From positions 190,179 to 254,178 of the forward strand of contig FJOG01000023.1 of assembly GCA_900073065.1 (NCBI GenBank): a stretch of DNA of 64,000 bases, given 5' to 3'. Below are positions 1 through 10,277 of the stretch, piece by piece (the first letter of the stretch is position 1; every line of letters begins with the position of its first letter). The notes beneath the pieces are model-generated. The model was not told the origin of the DNA and did not search any database. It saw nothing but the letters and a program-made list of their open reading frames with translations. The stretch comes from Phialocephala subalpina (taxonomy: Eukaryota; Ascomycota; Leotiomycetes; Helotiales; Mollisiaceae). The translations under genes and the position numbers were made by a program.

Positions 1-652
1 GCTCTCGCTTCAGAGGTGTAAATAGATCATATGAGGTTGTGTGACCATGATCAAGATCGGGCAGTCTTTGGCGAATTTCTTTACTTTCTCTTGGTGAGCA
101 ATCCCTTTCCGAGGCTGCCTTGACATATTTGGCTCTTACCTCAAGAGCAAACACCAGAATTGAAAGGTTCAAGTAAGGCTGCATGTCTAGTCGTCGTTTG
201 CAGAGGATGCAGTTGAAGGGTCCAGCTAACGTTGGTATAAATCTACCCCTTGACTCTGGATTCTTAAGGTTCGCTTTTTGTCTCGACTCGGTTTTTATCT
301 CTGCGATTGTTAGTAGAATATGAATCAGCCACCGGTGCACATCCTGCTTCCAACAACGGGCAAGCATTGTGATACTATCATGCCCAAATTGATGCTATTC
401 ACGTGATTCAGTTCTGGATCTAATCTTATCAGATCCTACGCGTCCGCAGAACTATGGTGGGGCACTGAATAGTTTCATTCGCCCAGCAAAGCTTCAAACT
501 CAGCCAGGGCTGCGATAAGCGTCCCATGCGTCGTCAGCTCTTCAAAACTGGCTTTGCCTACATCTGCAAACATGTAGGGCTCTAGGTACATACTTGCTCG
601 CCATGAGCTTGCTTCCTCTCTATCCTTCTCCCCCGCTACCTAACAATTCAAG
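1..652. other. Left-edge intergenic region, promoter of the secreted protein gene
   Basis: No open frame longer than about 60 codons with recognisable content is visible here on either strand. The last 100 bases before the ATG at 653 are pyrimidine-rich (CTTCCTCTCTATCC around 610-630), as is common for ascomycete core promoters. The window edge may cut a neighbouring gene; nothing at the edge supports one. Confidence 0.5.
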
Positions 653-2281
653 ATGTTGTTGACCAGCATCCTCACAGCTTTGATCCTCCTATCGCCAGCT
701 CTTTCCTCCCAATCTCCCCTCACAGACTCTCTCGGGACCGACAATGGCCCCTCTCCACAGAGCGCCCGCGAAAACGCACAACACATCTTCAACGCAGTCC
801 ATGCTGCTATGCGGCAATGGGACAGCTCTTTGAAGCATAATGGCATGTCCTTCTTCGCGGCTACGATTCCGAATAATACTTTGCTGTACCATGGCGCACA
901 CACGAAGGAGCCAGTGAAGGGCATGGAGTGGTTGGCATTCGAGATTGAGCATGCGGAGATGTTTGCCAGAGGGCGTGGGCCACCTGGCAGACGACCTGGA
1001 GGTGGAGGGCCTGGAAGAGGACCACCTGGTGAAGGGCCTCCTGGAGAGGGCGGGCCTGGGAATGGGAGAGGACCACCTCCTCCATTCACTTTCGAGAAGG
1101 ATAGACATTCAGCAGAGGACGAAGAACCAGTCCAGCACGGCTACCTACATACCTACCGCACCTCTCGACCTCTCACGAAACTACTTTACATCGATGGAAT
1201 GTCCGCAGGCAAGACCTCAATGGGAACACTAGACACACAAGACCTCATCCTCGGAAACGCGTCGCAGACCCAAGCTCCATGGGGAGACTATCAACGAGCT
1301 GTGACTCTCTGTGAACTCGGCGCTGAAGCTGGCATCGAGGGATTCCTACGCATGGAAGCAGGCTTTGAGCTCATTCTTTGCAATTTCACGGAGGGCTTGG
1401 AATTTGTCAGTGCGTACCAGCGGCCAGATGCAACAGACGACCCAGAAGCTGGATTCTCAGAATTGAGCCAGTTCGAGTACGTTCGTGGTGTAGCGGCACG
1501 ATATCATGGTATAAATGGTGGTCGAGTGGTACTGGACTATTCGACTATGGTTTCGGCCTTCTTCTATGGTCTGAACTTGACCAACCCAGATCCAAAGAAA
1601 GCTGTGCTGCCCAGGTTGGTCTCTAATTCCGCAGAAGAGCGAGAGCGTGTCAAGGATGATGTCGTTTCGCTATTCTCTCCTGCCAGATCAGAAGAGCACA
1701 GCACGATCGACTGGCTAGGCATCACTGACATGATCGTCACCCGATACTCTGATCGGCTGCAATTCCTCGCCTCTGGAAACCTCACCAACAGGACCATGCT
1801 CTCAGAGATCAACTTCTTGCTCAATGTTTTCATCGACTACACTGAGCCAAGCATCCCGAATTCGATCCAAAAATGCACCGATATCTACCTCACCCTAATT
1901 CCCGGCACGATATCAGATCATCTCATCTACGAAGCTCTTTCAACTGTCTCGAGCAAAATCTGTAGGACATTGTTCGAAGTCCGCACAATCTTATTCGAAG
2001 ACGCCTCAGCAACTTCAAACTCAGCAGTAGAGCAAGGCAATGAAGCTATTCAAGCTCTCATCGATTACTTAGACTGGCCAACTTGGCTGGAATGCGGAAA
2101 ATGTGCTTATGACGAGGTATGTTTCGTCGCAATCTGGCCATGGGGAGCACCGGAAGATCATGAGAATCCGGGGTGTATCAAGGTTGATGACTTGAGGAGT
2201 CGACATGGTTACTGGGATATGAATGGTGGTGGAGGAGGGCCACGTCCAAAGGGTGTGGATGAGGGGCGAGAGGACCTTTGA
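653..2281 (+). CDS. Conserved secreted ascomycete protein of unknown function with Gly/Pro-rich insert
   Basis: Single-exon frame of 542 aa starting MLLTSILTALILLSPALSS, a clear signal peptide with likely cleavage after ALSS or shortly beyond. Two blocks resemble a conserved but uncharacterised ascomycete family: GMSFFAATIPNNTLLYHG at about residues 63-80 followed by WLAFEIEHAEMFA, and HTYRTSRPLTKLLYIDG near 165-181 followed by GMSAGKTSMGTLDTQDLIL. Between them, residues about 107-146, sits a low-complexity stretch of GPPG and GGPG repeats (DNA about 958-1085) that looks inserted into the family fold. Several N-x-S/T sequons and cysteines in the C-terminal half fit an extracellular protein. 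No catalytic motif is recognised, so no function is given. The ATG at 653 is chosen because the signal peptide begins there. Confidence 0.85.
   Translation: MLLTSILTALILLSPALSSQSPLTDSLGTDNGPSPQSARENAQHIFNAVHAAMRQWDSSLKHNGMSFFAATIPNNTLLYHGAHTKEPVKGMEWLAFEIEHAEMFARGRGPPGRRPGGGGPGRGPPGEGPPGEGGPGNGRGPPPPFTFEKDRHSAEDEEPVQHGYLHTYRTSRPLTKLLYIDGMSAGKTSMGTLDTQDLILGNASQTQAPWGDYQRAVTLCELGAEAGIEGFLRMEAGFELILCNFTEGLEFVSAYQRPDATDDPEAGFSELSQFEYVRGVAARYHGINGGRVVLDYSTMVSAFFYGLNLTNPDPKKAVLPRLVSNSAEERERVKDDVVSLFSPARSEEHSTIDWLGITDMIVTRYSDRLQFLASGNLTNRTMLSEINFLLNVFIDYTEPSIPNSIQKCTDIYLTLIPGTISDHLIYEALSTVSSKICRTLFEVRTILFEDASATSNSAVEQGNEAIQALIDYLDWPTWLECGKCAYDEVCFVAIWPWGAPEDHENPGCIKVDDLRSRHGYWDMNGGGGGPRPKGVDEGREDL
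958..1085 (+). repeat. GGxCCACCTGG-type minisatellite inside the secreted protein gene
   Basis: A run of imperfect 9-18 bp units rich in GGACCACCTGG and GGGCCTGG encodes the Gly/Pro-rich stretch of the secreted protein. Opposite-strand frames stay open through it, which is a composition effect rather than evidence of an antisense gene. Confidence 0.6.
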
Positions 2282-2794
2282 GGAGACGAGCTGGTGGTGA
2301 CCGAGGATGACGGCGATGTGGTCTATGTAAGATATACCCAATTTGTAGTACTGATTACAAAATTTAGTCTTTTTAGTTCTTTGAATCAAAATACAGATCT
2401 AACAGACGCGCTTATCTGCCCGCATGAGTAGTCCTCCAACCAAAGGCGCTTATTGGCCATTCTATACCACACTTTCTCTCCTGCCTTTTCTCCTCCGCCG
2501 GCCGCGATGGAAGGATAAGGTAGGTAAAGATAACCGCATCTCCATATATTTTATAATGCGTTTGCATTTCAAAGCAGATTGAAGTCGTTTTACGAAAGCT
2601 CTACAGTCAAACCAAAGAACCCTACCAAGTGGTAACACTTCAGCACGTGCCGATTTGCCATCATCCGATGTCCTTTCTCAGCATCACGACAGCTAACCTA
2701 TGTTTGCTTGCTCAATAAGATCATATTCAGTACCGATTTTATGCAATCTGGATACAAAGAAGGACAAGCACGTGCACACCGATAAACGCGCTCA
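2282..2794. other. Intergenic region without a gene
   Basis: This is the 3' flank of the secreted protein gene and the 5' flank of the Zn2Cys6 pseudogene. No coding frame or RNA motif stands out. Confidence 0.5.
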
Positions 2795-4521
2795 ATGTCC
2801 CAGAACCCCATCATGAATCTCCCCAGGAAAAGACGTCAAATGGCACGCACTCGAACGGGCTGTCTTCCCTGCCGATTACGCCGAAAGAACTGCGAGGAGC
2901 AGAGGCCATCTGCATCGGATGCGAGCGAAATCACCTGCTATGCTCGTGGGCTGCTGCGGAACCATCGAGTGGTAAGAGAATCGCAAGCCCTAAGATTACC
3001 GAACAGGCCGAACGTCAAAGCTCGCGACATTGGATGAAAGAACTTGCCTCAGGTCGTACTGTTTCATCCCATATCGGCTCAAAGTTCGAACGTTGCGAGA
3101 TCTCTCCTGGCGCACGGAAATTGATTGAAACGTTCGAGAAGCCAGGAAGGAAGAAGACGTGGTCCCCACACAGAGTTCCAAGCCTACCTTTTGACAGCCT
3201 ACAATCACCTTTTTTTCTCCCTCTCCTTGAACGCCGCGTCACTTCCGGCACATCGAGCACCCTCCTCCAGCACTACATCCACTTCACCGCTCTCCGAATA
3301 TCAGGCCGTCTCGTTCCATACAATCCGTACCTTACCGAGATCCTACCGGTAGCACTCGCTGATGATGGAGTCCTACATACCATCCTCGCATTGAGCGGCG
3401 CTCATCTGACCTATCGGTCGTCAGCCTTCGACTATCACTCCAGGTCTCATTATGCTGTTGCTGTTAGAAGTGTCAAGCATCAGTTGAAAAGAAGCGAGGA
3501 GTTGGATGCGAAGGAGTTGATGGGGTTGTTGACTGCTGTGCTTTTTCTATGTTTGTTTGAAGTGAGTAGAAGTCAGTTCCCATTTCAATCCCCGTCGTCT
3601 TCCAGTGCAATCAAATGTCGGATGGGAATGTTGATGTTGGCGGCAATGACCAGGTCGTAGACGGCAACACACAAGGCGTCTCATTTCTACCACCTCCGTG
3701 CTAGTCGCCACCTCCTTCTCCATCTTCGTTCCAAAGCCACATCACCACATCTTCTCGATTTCCTCGTCGAGCAATATGCCTTTCTTGTCATCACCTCAAC
3801 CGTTTGTCTCGACTTTGACTCTACTTCTCCCAGCTTGAGCGTCGATCGTCAGCTTCCGCTCGATCCTCTGCTTTTAGATTTAGATAAGCTAAATCGCGGA
3901 TCTAGAATCTACGGGTTCATGTTCGGAGGCGCACATCAGCTCTTCGAAATGGTACCTGCCATCACCCAATCTGCCTAGGACATCTTGAGGCAGGCCAAGC
4001 TCTACGATACGGAGCAATTATTATCATACTACGAGACCAAAATCGAATCCTGGCAATTTCAAGCTGAACAGCAAGATCTCCTCAAGGCTGATCCTTCAAA
4101 TGAGAATCATTACGTCTACCACTACCAAACAGCAGGCCAAATCTGCCAATCCGCACTTCCGATCTTCCTATTCTGTGCCTTCCACGGTCCCTCCGCTCCT
4201 TCCAAATCCCTCCTCGACAAAATCAATCCTTGTCTAGAATCTTTCATCCGCCACATGCAGAGTCCGCCCATCGACTCTCCCTCAGTAACCACCATGATGT
4301 AGCCAGCCCTTGTGGCAGGCTCTTGTATGCGAACTAATGAACAGAGAGAAGTGATAAGAGGGTTCTTCGAAGAGATCAAATTGGAGATGTGGAGTTGTAG
4401 GACGCCGTTAGAGTTGTTAGAATTTGTCTGGGAAGATGGACAGAAGGATGAGAAATGTTTTGGGCTGTATGGGTTGGAGTTGGTGATGAAGAGGAGGAGG
4501 TTTAATATTTGTATTGGGTGA
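2795..4521 (+). pseudogene. Decayed Zn2Cys6 fungal transcription factor
   Basis: The frame opens at 2795 and reads into the first half of a zinc cluster, GCLPCRLRRKNCEEQRP, then loses frame at about 2908-2911. One frame over, from 2911, the second half continues as CIGCERNHLLCSW. Together the cysteines have the canonical C-x2-C-x6-C-x6-C-x2-C-x6-C spacing, so one base appears to have been lost inside the DNA-binding domain. The second frame runs to 3561, is spliced by a 99-bp intron (3562 GTGAGT to 3660 TAG), and continues as a Fungal_trans_2-like body (SHFYHLRASRHLL, then YGFMFGGAHQLFEMVPAI). It is interrupted by TAG at 3976-3978 and TAG at 4300-4302 before ending at the TGA at 4519-4521. 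Downstream text stays homologous in style (RTNEQREVIRGFFEEIKLEMW). Both stops fit CAG-to-TAG and TGG-to-TAG changes. It is probably non-functional unless the assembly is wrong. Confidence 0.8.
3562..3660 (+). other. Intron of the Zn2Cys6 pseudogene
   Basis: Donor GTGAGT directly follows the codons for LFLCLFE and acceptor TCGTAG precedes ACGGCAACACAC. Removal joins the two coding stretches in phase 0. Retained splice sites indicate the gene was once spliced normally. Confidence 0.7.
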
Positions 4522-4631
4522 AACGTCTCTGGAGCTTGGGATCAAACCAGGTCTCAGGTGGACTATGGAAGGAGGGAGATGGACATCACGAACATCACTT
4601 CATTTCGACACATTGCCTTCCTACAGTCCCT

Positions 4632-5600
4632 CTAGACACCGGCATTTTCCTTCCTATAATCCTCCACCCCCATCGCCATCAGCGGGCTCTTGAAGTCCAC
4701 CCACCCCATATACGGATCACTAATTCCCCATCCCAGCATCTTCAACGCCTCAACGCCATACCACTCTCTCAACTTCTCCCACCCATTCAACAAATACTGA
4801 TTCTCCTCCTGTCTCAAAAACCCCTTTGTCATGAAACAACGATACACCAATCTCTCTTCATCCGTCGTCGAGTTCGCTGATCCGCCGTGGAAACAAGACC
4901 CAAGAATCAGAAAGCCATCGCCGGGTTCTAATTCGGCGTATACGGTGAGGGACTTGGAGGGTGGGCTGCTGGGAGACCAGAGGTGAGAGCCGGGTATGAA
5001 TCTCGTTGCTCCGTTTCCGCGAATGGTCTTTTTGCTGGCGACGAAATAGCCGATTTCGATTTCCTTGTGGATGTCGTACTCCGAAGCGAGCAATTGAGAT
5101 GGGATAGTGTGAGAATCACCGAATCTCGATGCAGAGCCTGATCCCTGGCTCCAGGCCTAATCGAATAGATAATCGTGTTATTAAGCTGAGGTTTTGATAC
5201 AGCTGAGATCTCCTCTTCTCCTAGCCAGGAAGTTAAATGAGAAGTCAAAATCTTGGAACAGACTTCTTGGTAGAGGGAATCGAGGACGATGGTTTCAGTG
5301 AAGGCTTTTGATTTCGAAGCGAGGCCTGTGACGCGGCGGGTCTCGCTTGGGAAGAAGTCTCCGTCCAGGCTCGATCTTTCTCAATGTATGGTCTTATGTC
5401 TTCCTCGATTGCTGCGAGACTAGTGGCTGAGGCGGCGTTCTTGATCACGCAGCCTCCGGTGGTAATACGAGCAGTGAGAATTTCCTCGACCGTGGCGGTA
5501 GAGCGTTCGAAGGTCTGGACTGGAGGGAGGGGCCGTTCAAGGTCGTCGAGCGGGAGCCGGGGTATGGTGGTATTGGGGTAGTTGAAGACATGCTGCTCAT
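4632..5600 (-). pseudogene. Decayed phytanoyl-CoA dioxygenase (PhyH) family gene
   Basis: On the minus strand three frames carry successive pieces of one PhyH-family Fe(II)/2-oxoglutarate oxygenase. An ATG at 5598-5600 is out of frame with the first piece (FNYPNTTIPRLPLDDLERP, then TTGGCVIKNAA and EDIRPYIEKDRAW). A shift at about 5363 leads to GDFFPSETRRVTGLASKSKA and KPQLNNTIIYSIRPGARDQ with the iron-ligand-like LHRD. A second shift at about 5111 leads to KEIEIGYFVASKKTIRGNG, ATRFIPGSHLW and the distal His in GSCFHGGSAN, ending at 4632. The downstream shifts each look like loss of one base. Family members oxidise small lipids or secondary metabolites, but here no continuous protein can be made. 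It is convergent with the Zn2Cys6 pseudogene, 110 bp away. Confidence 0.78.
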
Positions 5601-7207
5601 TTATGAAATGGGTCTAGATGAAGTTCGCGAGAATTCGAAGAAGTGATGCTCCCTAAGTCACTGAGCAAGTCTCTCGCAGAAGTCGTTTTGTCAGTAGAAA
5701 TTTGAATAGTATATATACAGAATGATAAACAGCGTCTATGAATCAAAACCGGACATTCAGCCTCAGTGAGCCACTCATCAATGACTGTACATTGTGAAGC
5801 TGATATGCGCGTTTCTCGGACAGGGCGTCCATTGTCTAAACCACCTATGAGATCAAAACACTTTGGTTGCCTTGTTGATAAGGGCGTTCAATTCGCCCAA
5901 GCTTGGTCATTTGACATCATTCATCTATGAGTATATTCGCGCATTGCGTGCTGTCTTTCCTCATTGGTCGTCCATCGCATCGGGGACGTCATTGGGACGA
6001 TAAGCGCGTCTGCAACCGGCTCCGCATTCCATGTAGCATGGCTTTGGCCGCGTCCCAACGTCGCCTTGGGTTCGTCTTGAGTTCGGAACCTCGCCTAACC
6101 GTAAGCCCCGATCAGAGAAGTCAGGGGAGTATCCATCGAAGCGAAGCCGTCACGTGCTTTCCGCCAAGCCAGGCCGTCCTCCGTGTTTCGCTTCTGTCAC
6201 AGAAACACCACGAAATGCGATCACGAACTTCTTGGTATTGTGCATCAACAACCTCATCTCGCAATCCTGATCGAGGACAATTGGAGCTTACACGCATTAT
6301 CCAGTGCGTCAGAGACATTATGGCATCAACATGGACACAAGGTCGGTAACTGCATGCCCCAACAGTCTCCGCGAGCGTGTCACATACTTCAGCAAATACC
6401 CCAAAGACGCCCTCCTGTGTATTGAGCCCACCATATTGCAAAGGAACAGCCCATCTCTACCCCGCTAGCGAAGGATGTGATCACCGCCATGAGTATCATC
6501 GTCTCAAGGAGTTCGTCATAACACGGTTCTGCAAGCCTTTTCCACGATGGAGACTTGAAGGTATTCACGGCAACAGTCCATTCGTGCACGTGGCGACTTG
6601 TGACGTAGATGATACGATGCGATGCGAGTCTTAAGGTTATATCTTCAGGAGCCGCATTCTCCACTTCGTACTAGGTATCGTCTGAAGTTGAGGTCAAAGT
6701 CAATCTGAAGCCAGCGATCTGAAGCATCTCGCCTATTCTTGCGAAGGACGTAAATTCACCAATCCGAAGCTCGAAATCCCTTCGGAATGCCTCACATCGC
6801 CTCATAGGACCTGCCAACTTGCAAATAAATATGGAGAGATTGCCTTGGCCGGACCGAGGCAAAGGGGGTTTGCGACATTCCAGCCAATTGAGAGATGTCC
6901 TCTGCATACTTCCCGTACTCGCGTGTCGGAGGACCATACAGTCGGGTTAGTATGGCAACATTCTTTACTCTACTCCTTGGTCTTGGTTTGATTGCCTGTT
7001 CAAGACATCGCAAACTTGAGGCACTTGGTTCTAGAAGTCCTGTCAATTTCGCATACCTTTCCGGTGCAGCCATCTTATTGTGCTTGGAACTTTATATATG
7101 CTGCAAGCGCGCATCTTTCATTGTCCTATCAATCCTATCAGTCCTATTAACACTGGAACTTATTCTTTACACTCATTTTTTGCTAGCTAAGGCTCATCTC
7201 ATTCATC
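5601..7207. other. 1.6-kb region without a supportable gene
   Basis: Overlapping 80-140 codon frames lie on both strands. Those on the minus strand between 6121 and 7073 have protein-like composition but carry no domain I recognise and are broken by stops every 90-110 codons, so a very decayed gene is possible but not shown. The last 120 bases contain the TATA box of the downstream ferritin-like gene. Confidence 0.45.
7091..7100 (+). promoter_or_regulatory. TATA box of the Rds1-like gene
   Basis: TTTATATATG lies about 110 bp upstream of the ATG at 7208, a normal distance for a fungal TATA element plus a short leader. Confidence 0.5.
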
Positions 7208-8359
7208 ATGAGATTCATTAATCTTAATCTTCTGATTGTCCTCACTCTGTTCGGGTCATTCTGCTGCGCAGCACCGGCCCAACGACCATCACACAACGAC
7301 GAACCGAGAGCAGCAGCACCATCACCAACAGCGTTCATTAAAGCCAAAGCATCAACGACTTCAATCACCCTCAGAGCATCGGCATCTTCAACAGTACCCC
7401 AAGCTGCTGCTTCGACACAACCAGCAGCACAGGCACCCGCTCTACTCTCCCAAGCTACAGCCGAGCAAGCTGGAGGAGGAGTTCCCAGCGGGCCACCGCC
7501 ACAGACTTCCTTCAGTGCCAACGCCCTTCAGAACTTCAGGGTTGCAAACTTTATCGAAGGCATCGAGTCTGGGTTCTTTGCCGGGGTACTTGAGACGCTC
7601 AGCAAAGATGCCACCTTCACGGGCACTTCGGCGGATGGGAAATCGATCGCCAATATCACCACCCAGATCGCCGCACAAGAACTAGTCCACAAGGCAACTC
7701 TAGAAGGTCTCCTAGACCTAGCTCAGCAACCAGCTGTCCCTGCCTGCGTAACAATCTTTCCAGTGTCCGACACGAACGACTATCTCGCCAAAGCAAACGT
7801 TGTCACAAGCGCCGCTATTGGGGTCATCATTTCCATTCTCCAGTCACTATCAAGAACCGATCAAAATCTCATCACTCCACTTTCAAGTATCCTTAGTGTC
7901 GAGTCCCAGCAAGACACCTTCTTCCGCATGACGGGCTCAAACACACCCAGCGCCTCACCCTTCAGCACTGCTCTATCAACAACCTTCGCATACAACATCG
8001 CCCTCACCTTCGTCGATCCTCGCAGCTGTCCGCAGCTGCTAGACCTCCCGATTCTCCCGTCGCTTAATCTTACTTCGCCGGTACTGAGCGCAACTGCTCC
8101 CGCTACGCCTCCGACTTCTATCACCTTCAATGCTACTGGAGTTCCGCAGGATGGACAGCTGTTTGTTGGGTGGGTGAACCAAGCAAATCCTGTTGTCTAC
8201 TCAAATGTGACGCTGAACAATGGGATTGGTATGGCGGATATACCAACGGGGTTGACGGGAATAGCATTTGCAGCGTTGACGGCGCAGAGCACAGCAACGA
8301 CGGTGGACGCGCTATCAAATGTTACATTGGCTGGACCGGCCCCTGTTCTCATGTCTTAA
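7208..8359 (+). CDS. Secreted ferritin-like protein, Rds1/desiccation-related type
   Basis: Single exon, 383 aa. It opens with a signal peptide (MRFINLNLLIVLTLFGSFCCA, cut after CCAAPA or nearby). An Ala/Ser/Thr/Pro-rich linker of about 80 residues follows. A ferritin-like four-helix domain then occupies residues about 105-270, recognisable from NFRVANFIEGIESGFFAGV, with FIEG and the later AAQELVHKATLEGLL supplying the Glu and Glu-x-x-His typical of the family. The C-terminal third is beta-rich with N-x-T sequons. Related proteins include fission yeast Rds1, which responds to stress, and plant desiccation-related proteins; the biochemical role is not established. A TATA box sits about 110 bp upstream. 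It is probably extracellular or cell-wall associated. No introns are needed and the frame is intact. Confidence 0.8.
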   Translation: MRFINLNLLIVLTLFGSFCCAAPAQRPSHNDEPRAAAPSPTAFIKAKASTTSITLRASASSTVPQAAASTQPAAQAPALLSQATAEQAGGGVPSGPPPQTSFSANALQNFRVANFIEGIESGFFAGVLETLSKDATFTGTSADGKSIANITTQIAAQELVHKATLEGLLDLAQQPAVPACVTIFPVSDTNDYLAKANVVTSAAIGVIISILQSLSRTDQNLITPLSSILSVESQQDTFFRMTGSNTPSASPFSTALSTTFAYNIALTFVDPRSCPQLLDLPILPSLNLTSPVLSATAPATPPTSITFNATGVPQDGQLFVGWVNQANPVVYSNVTLNNGIGMADIPTGLTGIAFAALTAQSTATTVDALSNVTLAGPAPVLMS

Positions 8360-9182
8360 TGTATACCCAGCGCATGCTGTATTTTATTGTTTGCAAATAT
8401 ACCTATTTTTTTTGGCCAGTCTATGCTAAATTTTAGTGCATGATGGATACACAGGAATGGTATCTAACTTTCAGTGTTCTCAATCTCTTGGCCTTGCCTG
8501 GAGTTTCTTTGGTTTACATCCTCTCAGCAAGTGCTATCATTGGCCAATGTCATCTAGCTTCAGTGAAATAGGTATGAGCCCAGACTAGTCTGTGACGATG
8601 TGCAACCGAGGCTGGGACATTGAAAACACGAATACGGAGGTTCTCAGGGGCAGCAATGGAAAGGGGAAAAAACCCGATGCAAGAACTCCTTAATGAGAGA
8701 ACGTGAAGCGAGCTCGATCACGTGTATTACAACACCGACATGTCTGTCCGAGGACCTCCTCATCTTAGTCGGCTTTCACCGTCACTCTGACGCTCATTTA
8801 TGTCTCACTCTCCCACAGCATTGTGCTACGGCAACAAAATACGTACATCGGCAGTAGTCTGCCGTGCGGTCGTGGTCAGAAAGTGGTCAGAACGATAAGC
8901 TTCTCTTACGCCGCCAATGAAATTATCCCGAGAGTCCCAGACCAGCATCACGTAATATTCAAGATCTCGTACTTCTCGCTCGAATTGGGGCCCATATATG
9001 GTCTCGCGAGAGTGGGAATGGCGGGGACGGTCTGTTCCGTTTCGTCGGGATCTTTTGACGTAGAACTCTCAGCATAAGTATGAATGCTTTCTGAAAGCAT
9101 TCTGCGTATCTGTGCCTTTGCTCTTCTGCTGCATCTCACCTCACTCTGATACCGTCTGGTTTTGGATTAGAAGTCATCAAAT
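8360..9182. other. Intergenic region, promoter side of the aldo/keto reductase
   Basis: No coding frame with recognisable content. The most regular element is the perfect palindrome at 9082-9102, listed separately. Confidence 0.5.
9082..9102. promoter_or_regulatory. Perfect 21-bp palindrome upstream of the aldo/keto reductase
   Basis: GAATGCTTTC, one T, then GAAAGCATTC: two 10-bp arms that are exact inverted copies, ending 80 bp before the ATG at 9183. Position and symmetry suit a binding site for a dimeric regulator; the regulator is unknown. Confidence 0.45.
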
Positions 9183-10277
9183 ATGGCGAAGAACGTAGCA
9201 TCACACCTGGTCTTCGGTGTCGGACACTGGAACAACGACCCCGCAAACCTCTCAGAACAGCAAGAAATGCTCGCCATGTGCAGAAAACACGGTATCGATA
9301 CCTTTGACGTTGCTCGTCACTACGTACGCTTTCTATTCCCCTCATTCAAGCCACGCAAATTCTAACCAAGATATCAGTCACATGGCGAATCCGAAAAATT
9401 CCTCGGAAACGAAGGACTTTCGTCCGAGTTCAAAATCATCACGAAAGCGCCAATGGGTCTCTTTCCCAACGGATCGACAAAAGAGGGGATCATCGAGCAT
9501 TGGGAAGAAAGTAGCAAAGCATTGAAGACTGACAAGGTAGCATTTTACCTTCTCCACTGCCCCGACGATGGCACACCTATCTCCGAGACAATGGAAGGAA
9601 TTCAAACCCTCTACGAAGCAGGACATTTCTATGAGGTATCTTCTCTTTCCTCCCTTCCTAGACCCAGCACTAACAAAACCAAGTTCGGCATTTCAAACTT
9701 CTCCTCCGCCCAAGTCGCCGAACTACACTCATACGCCAAGTCAAAAGGCTACATCCTCCCCACGGTCTACCAAGCCGTCTACTCCCTCTGCTCCCGTAAA
9801 AACGAGTTCGAACTATTCCCCCTCCTCCGTTCCCTCAACATAAAAATACAAGCCTACTCGGCCCTCGCATCCGGCTTTCTCGTCAAAACCCCCTCCGATA
9901 TCAAAGCCGGAAAAGGACTTTTCGACCCCTCCACCGTTCTCGGCAAGATTGTGCAGGATATGTACGGCAAACCTTCTTATCTGAAGTTCTTGGAAGAGTA
10001 TAGAAAGTTGTGCGAGGAGGTGGGAGAGAGCCCGGCGGGGTTGGCGTATAGGTTGATGGTGTGGAATTCTGCGTTGAAGGTGGAGGAGGGGGATATTGTT
10101 TGTCTTGGGGCGAGTAGTGCGGGGCAGCTTGAGAATACGATTTTGGAGGTCGAGAAGGGGAAATTGGATGATTGGGTGGTACAGCGACTTGATGCGATGT
10201 GGGGAGATATCGAAGTGGAGGCGCCGGGGGATAATTTTGGGACGTATAAGAAGTTGATGAAGGCGGGGATTTTGTGA
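9183..10277 (+). CDS. Aldo/keto reductase (AKR7-like)
   Basis: Three exons, 9183-9323, 9378-9635 and 9684-10277, give 330 aa with all junctions in phase 0. The introns (54 and 48 bp) have GTACGC/CAG and GTATCT/AAG borders; the second has a CACTAAC branch point. The NADPH-dependent AKR barrel is recognised from FGVGHW near the start, the catalytic tetrad Asp and Tyr in GIDTFDVARHY, Lys in FKIITKAP and His in FYLLHCPD, then FGISNFSSAQV and TVYQAVYSLCSR. The C-terminal cofactor loop contains IVCLGASSAGQLENT. The closest family by feel is the aflatoxin-aldehyde reductase group (AKR7), but the substrate cannot be read from sequence. It is cytosolic, with no signal peptide. It lies downstream of a perfect palindrome that may control it. 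Confidence 0.85.

Noticed and set aside
640..1108. Long antisense frames under the first gene
   Set aside because: They follow from the GC- and repeat-rich composition of the Gly/Pro-rich stretch; the sense frame has a signal peptide and conserved blocks.
5927..6349. 140-codon plus-strand frame
   Set aside because: No domain, no signal peptide or splice support, and overlapping minus frames are equally long.
6895..7221. 108-codon hydrophobic plus frame
   Set aside because: It overlaps the TATA box and start of the Rds1-like gene, so it is most likely promoter and leader sequence.
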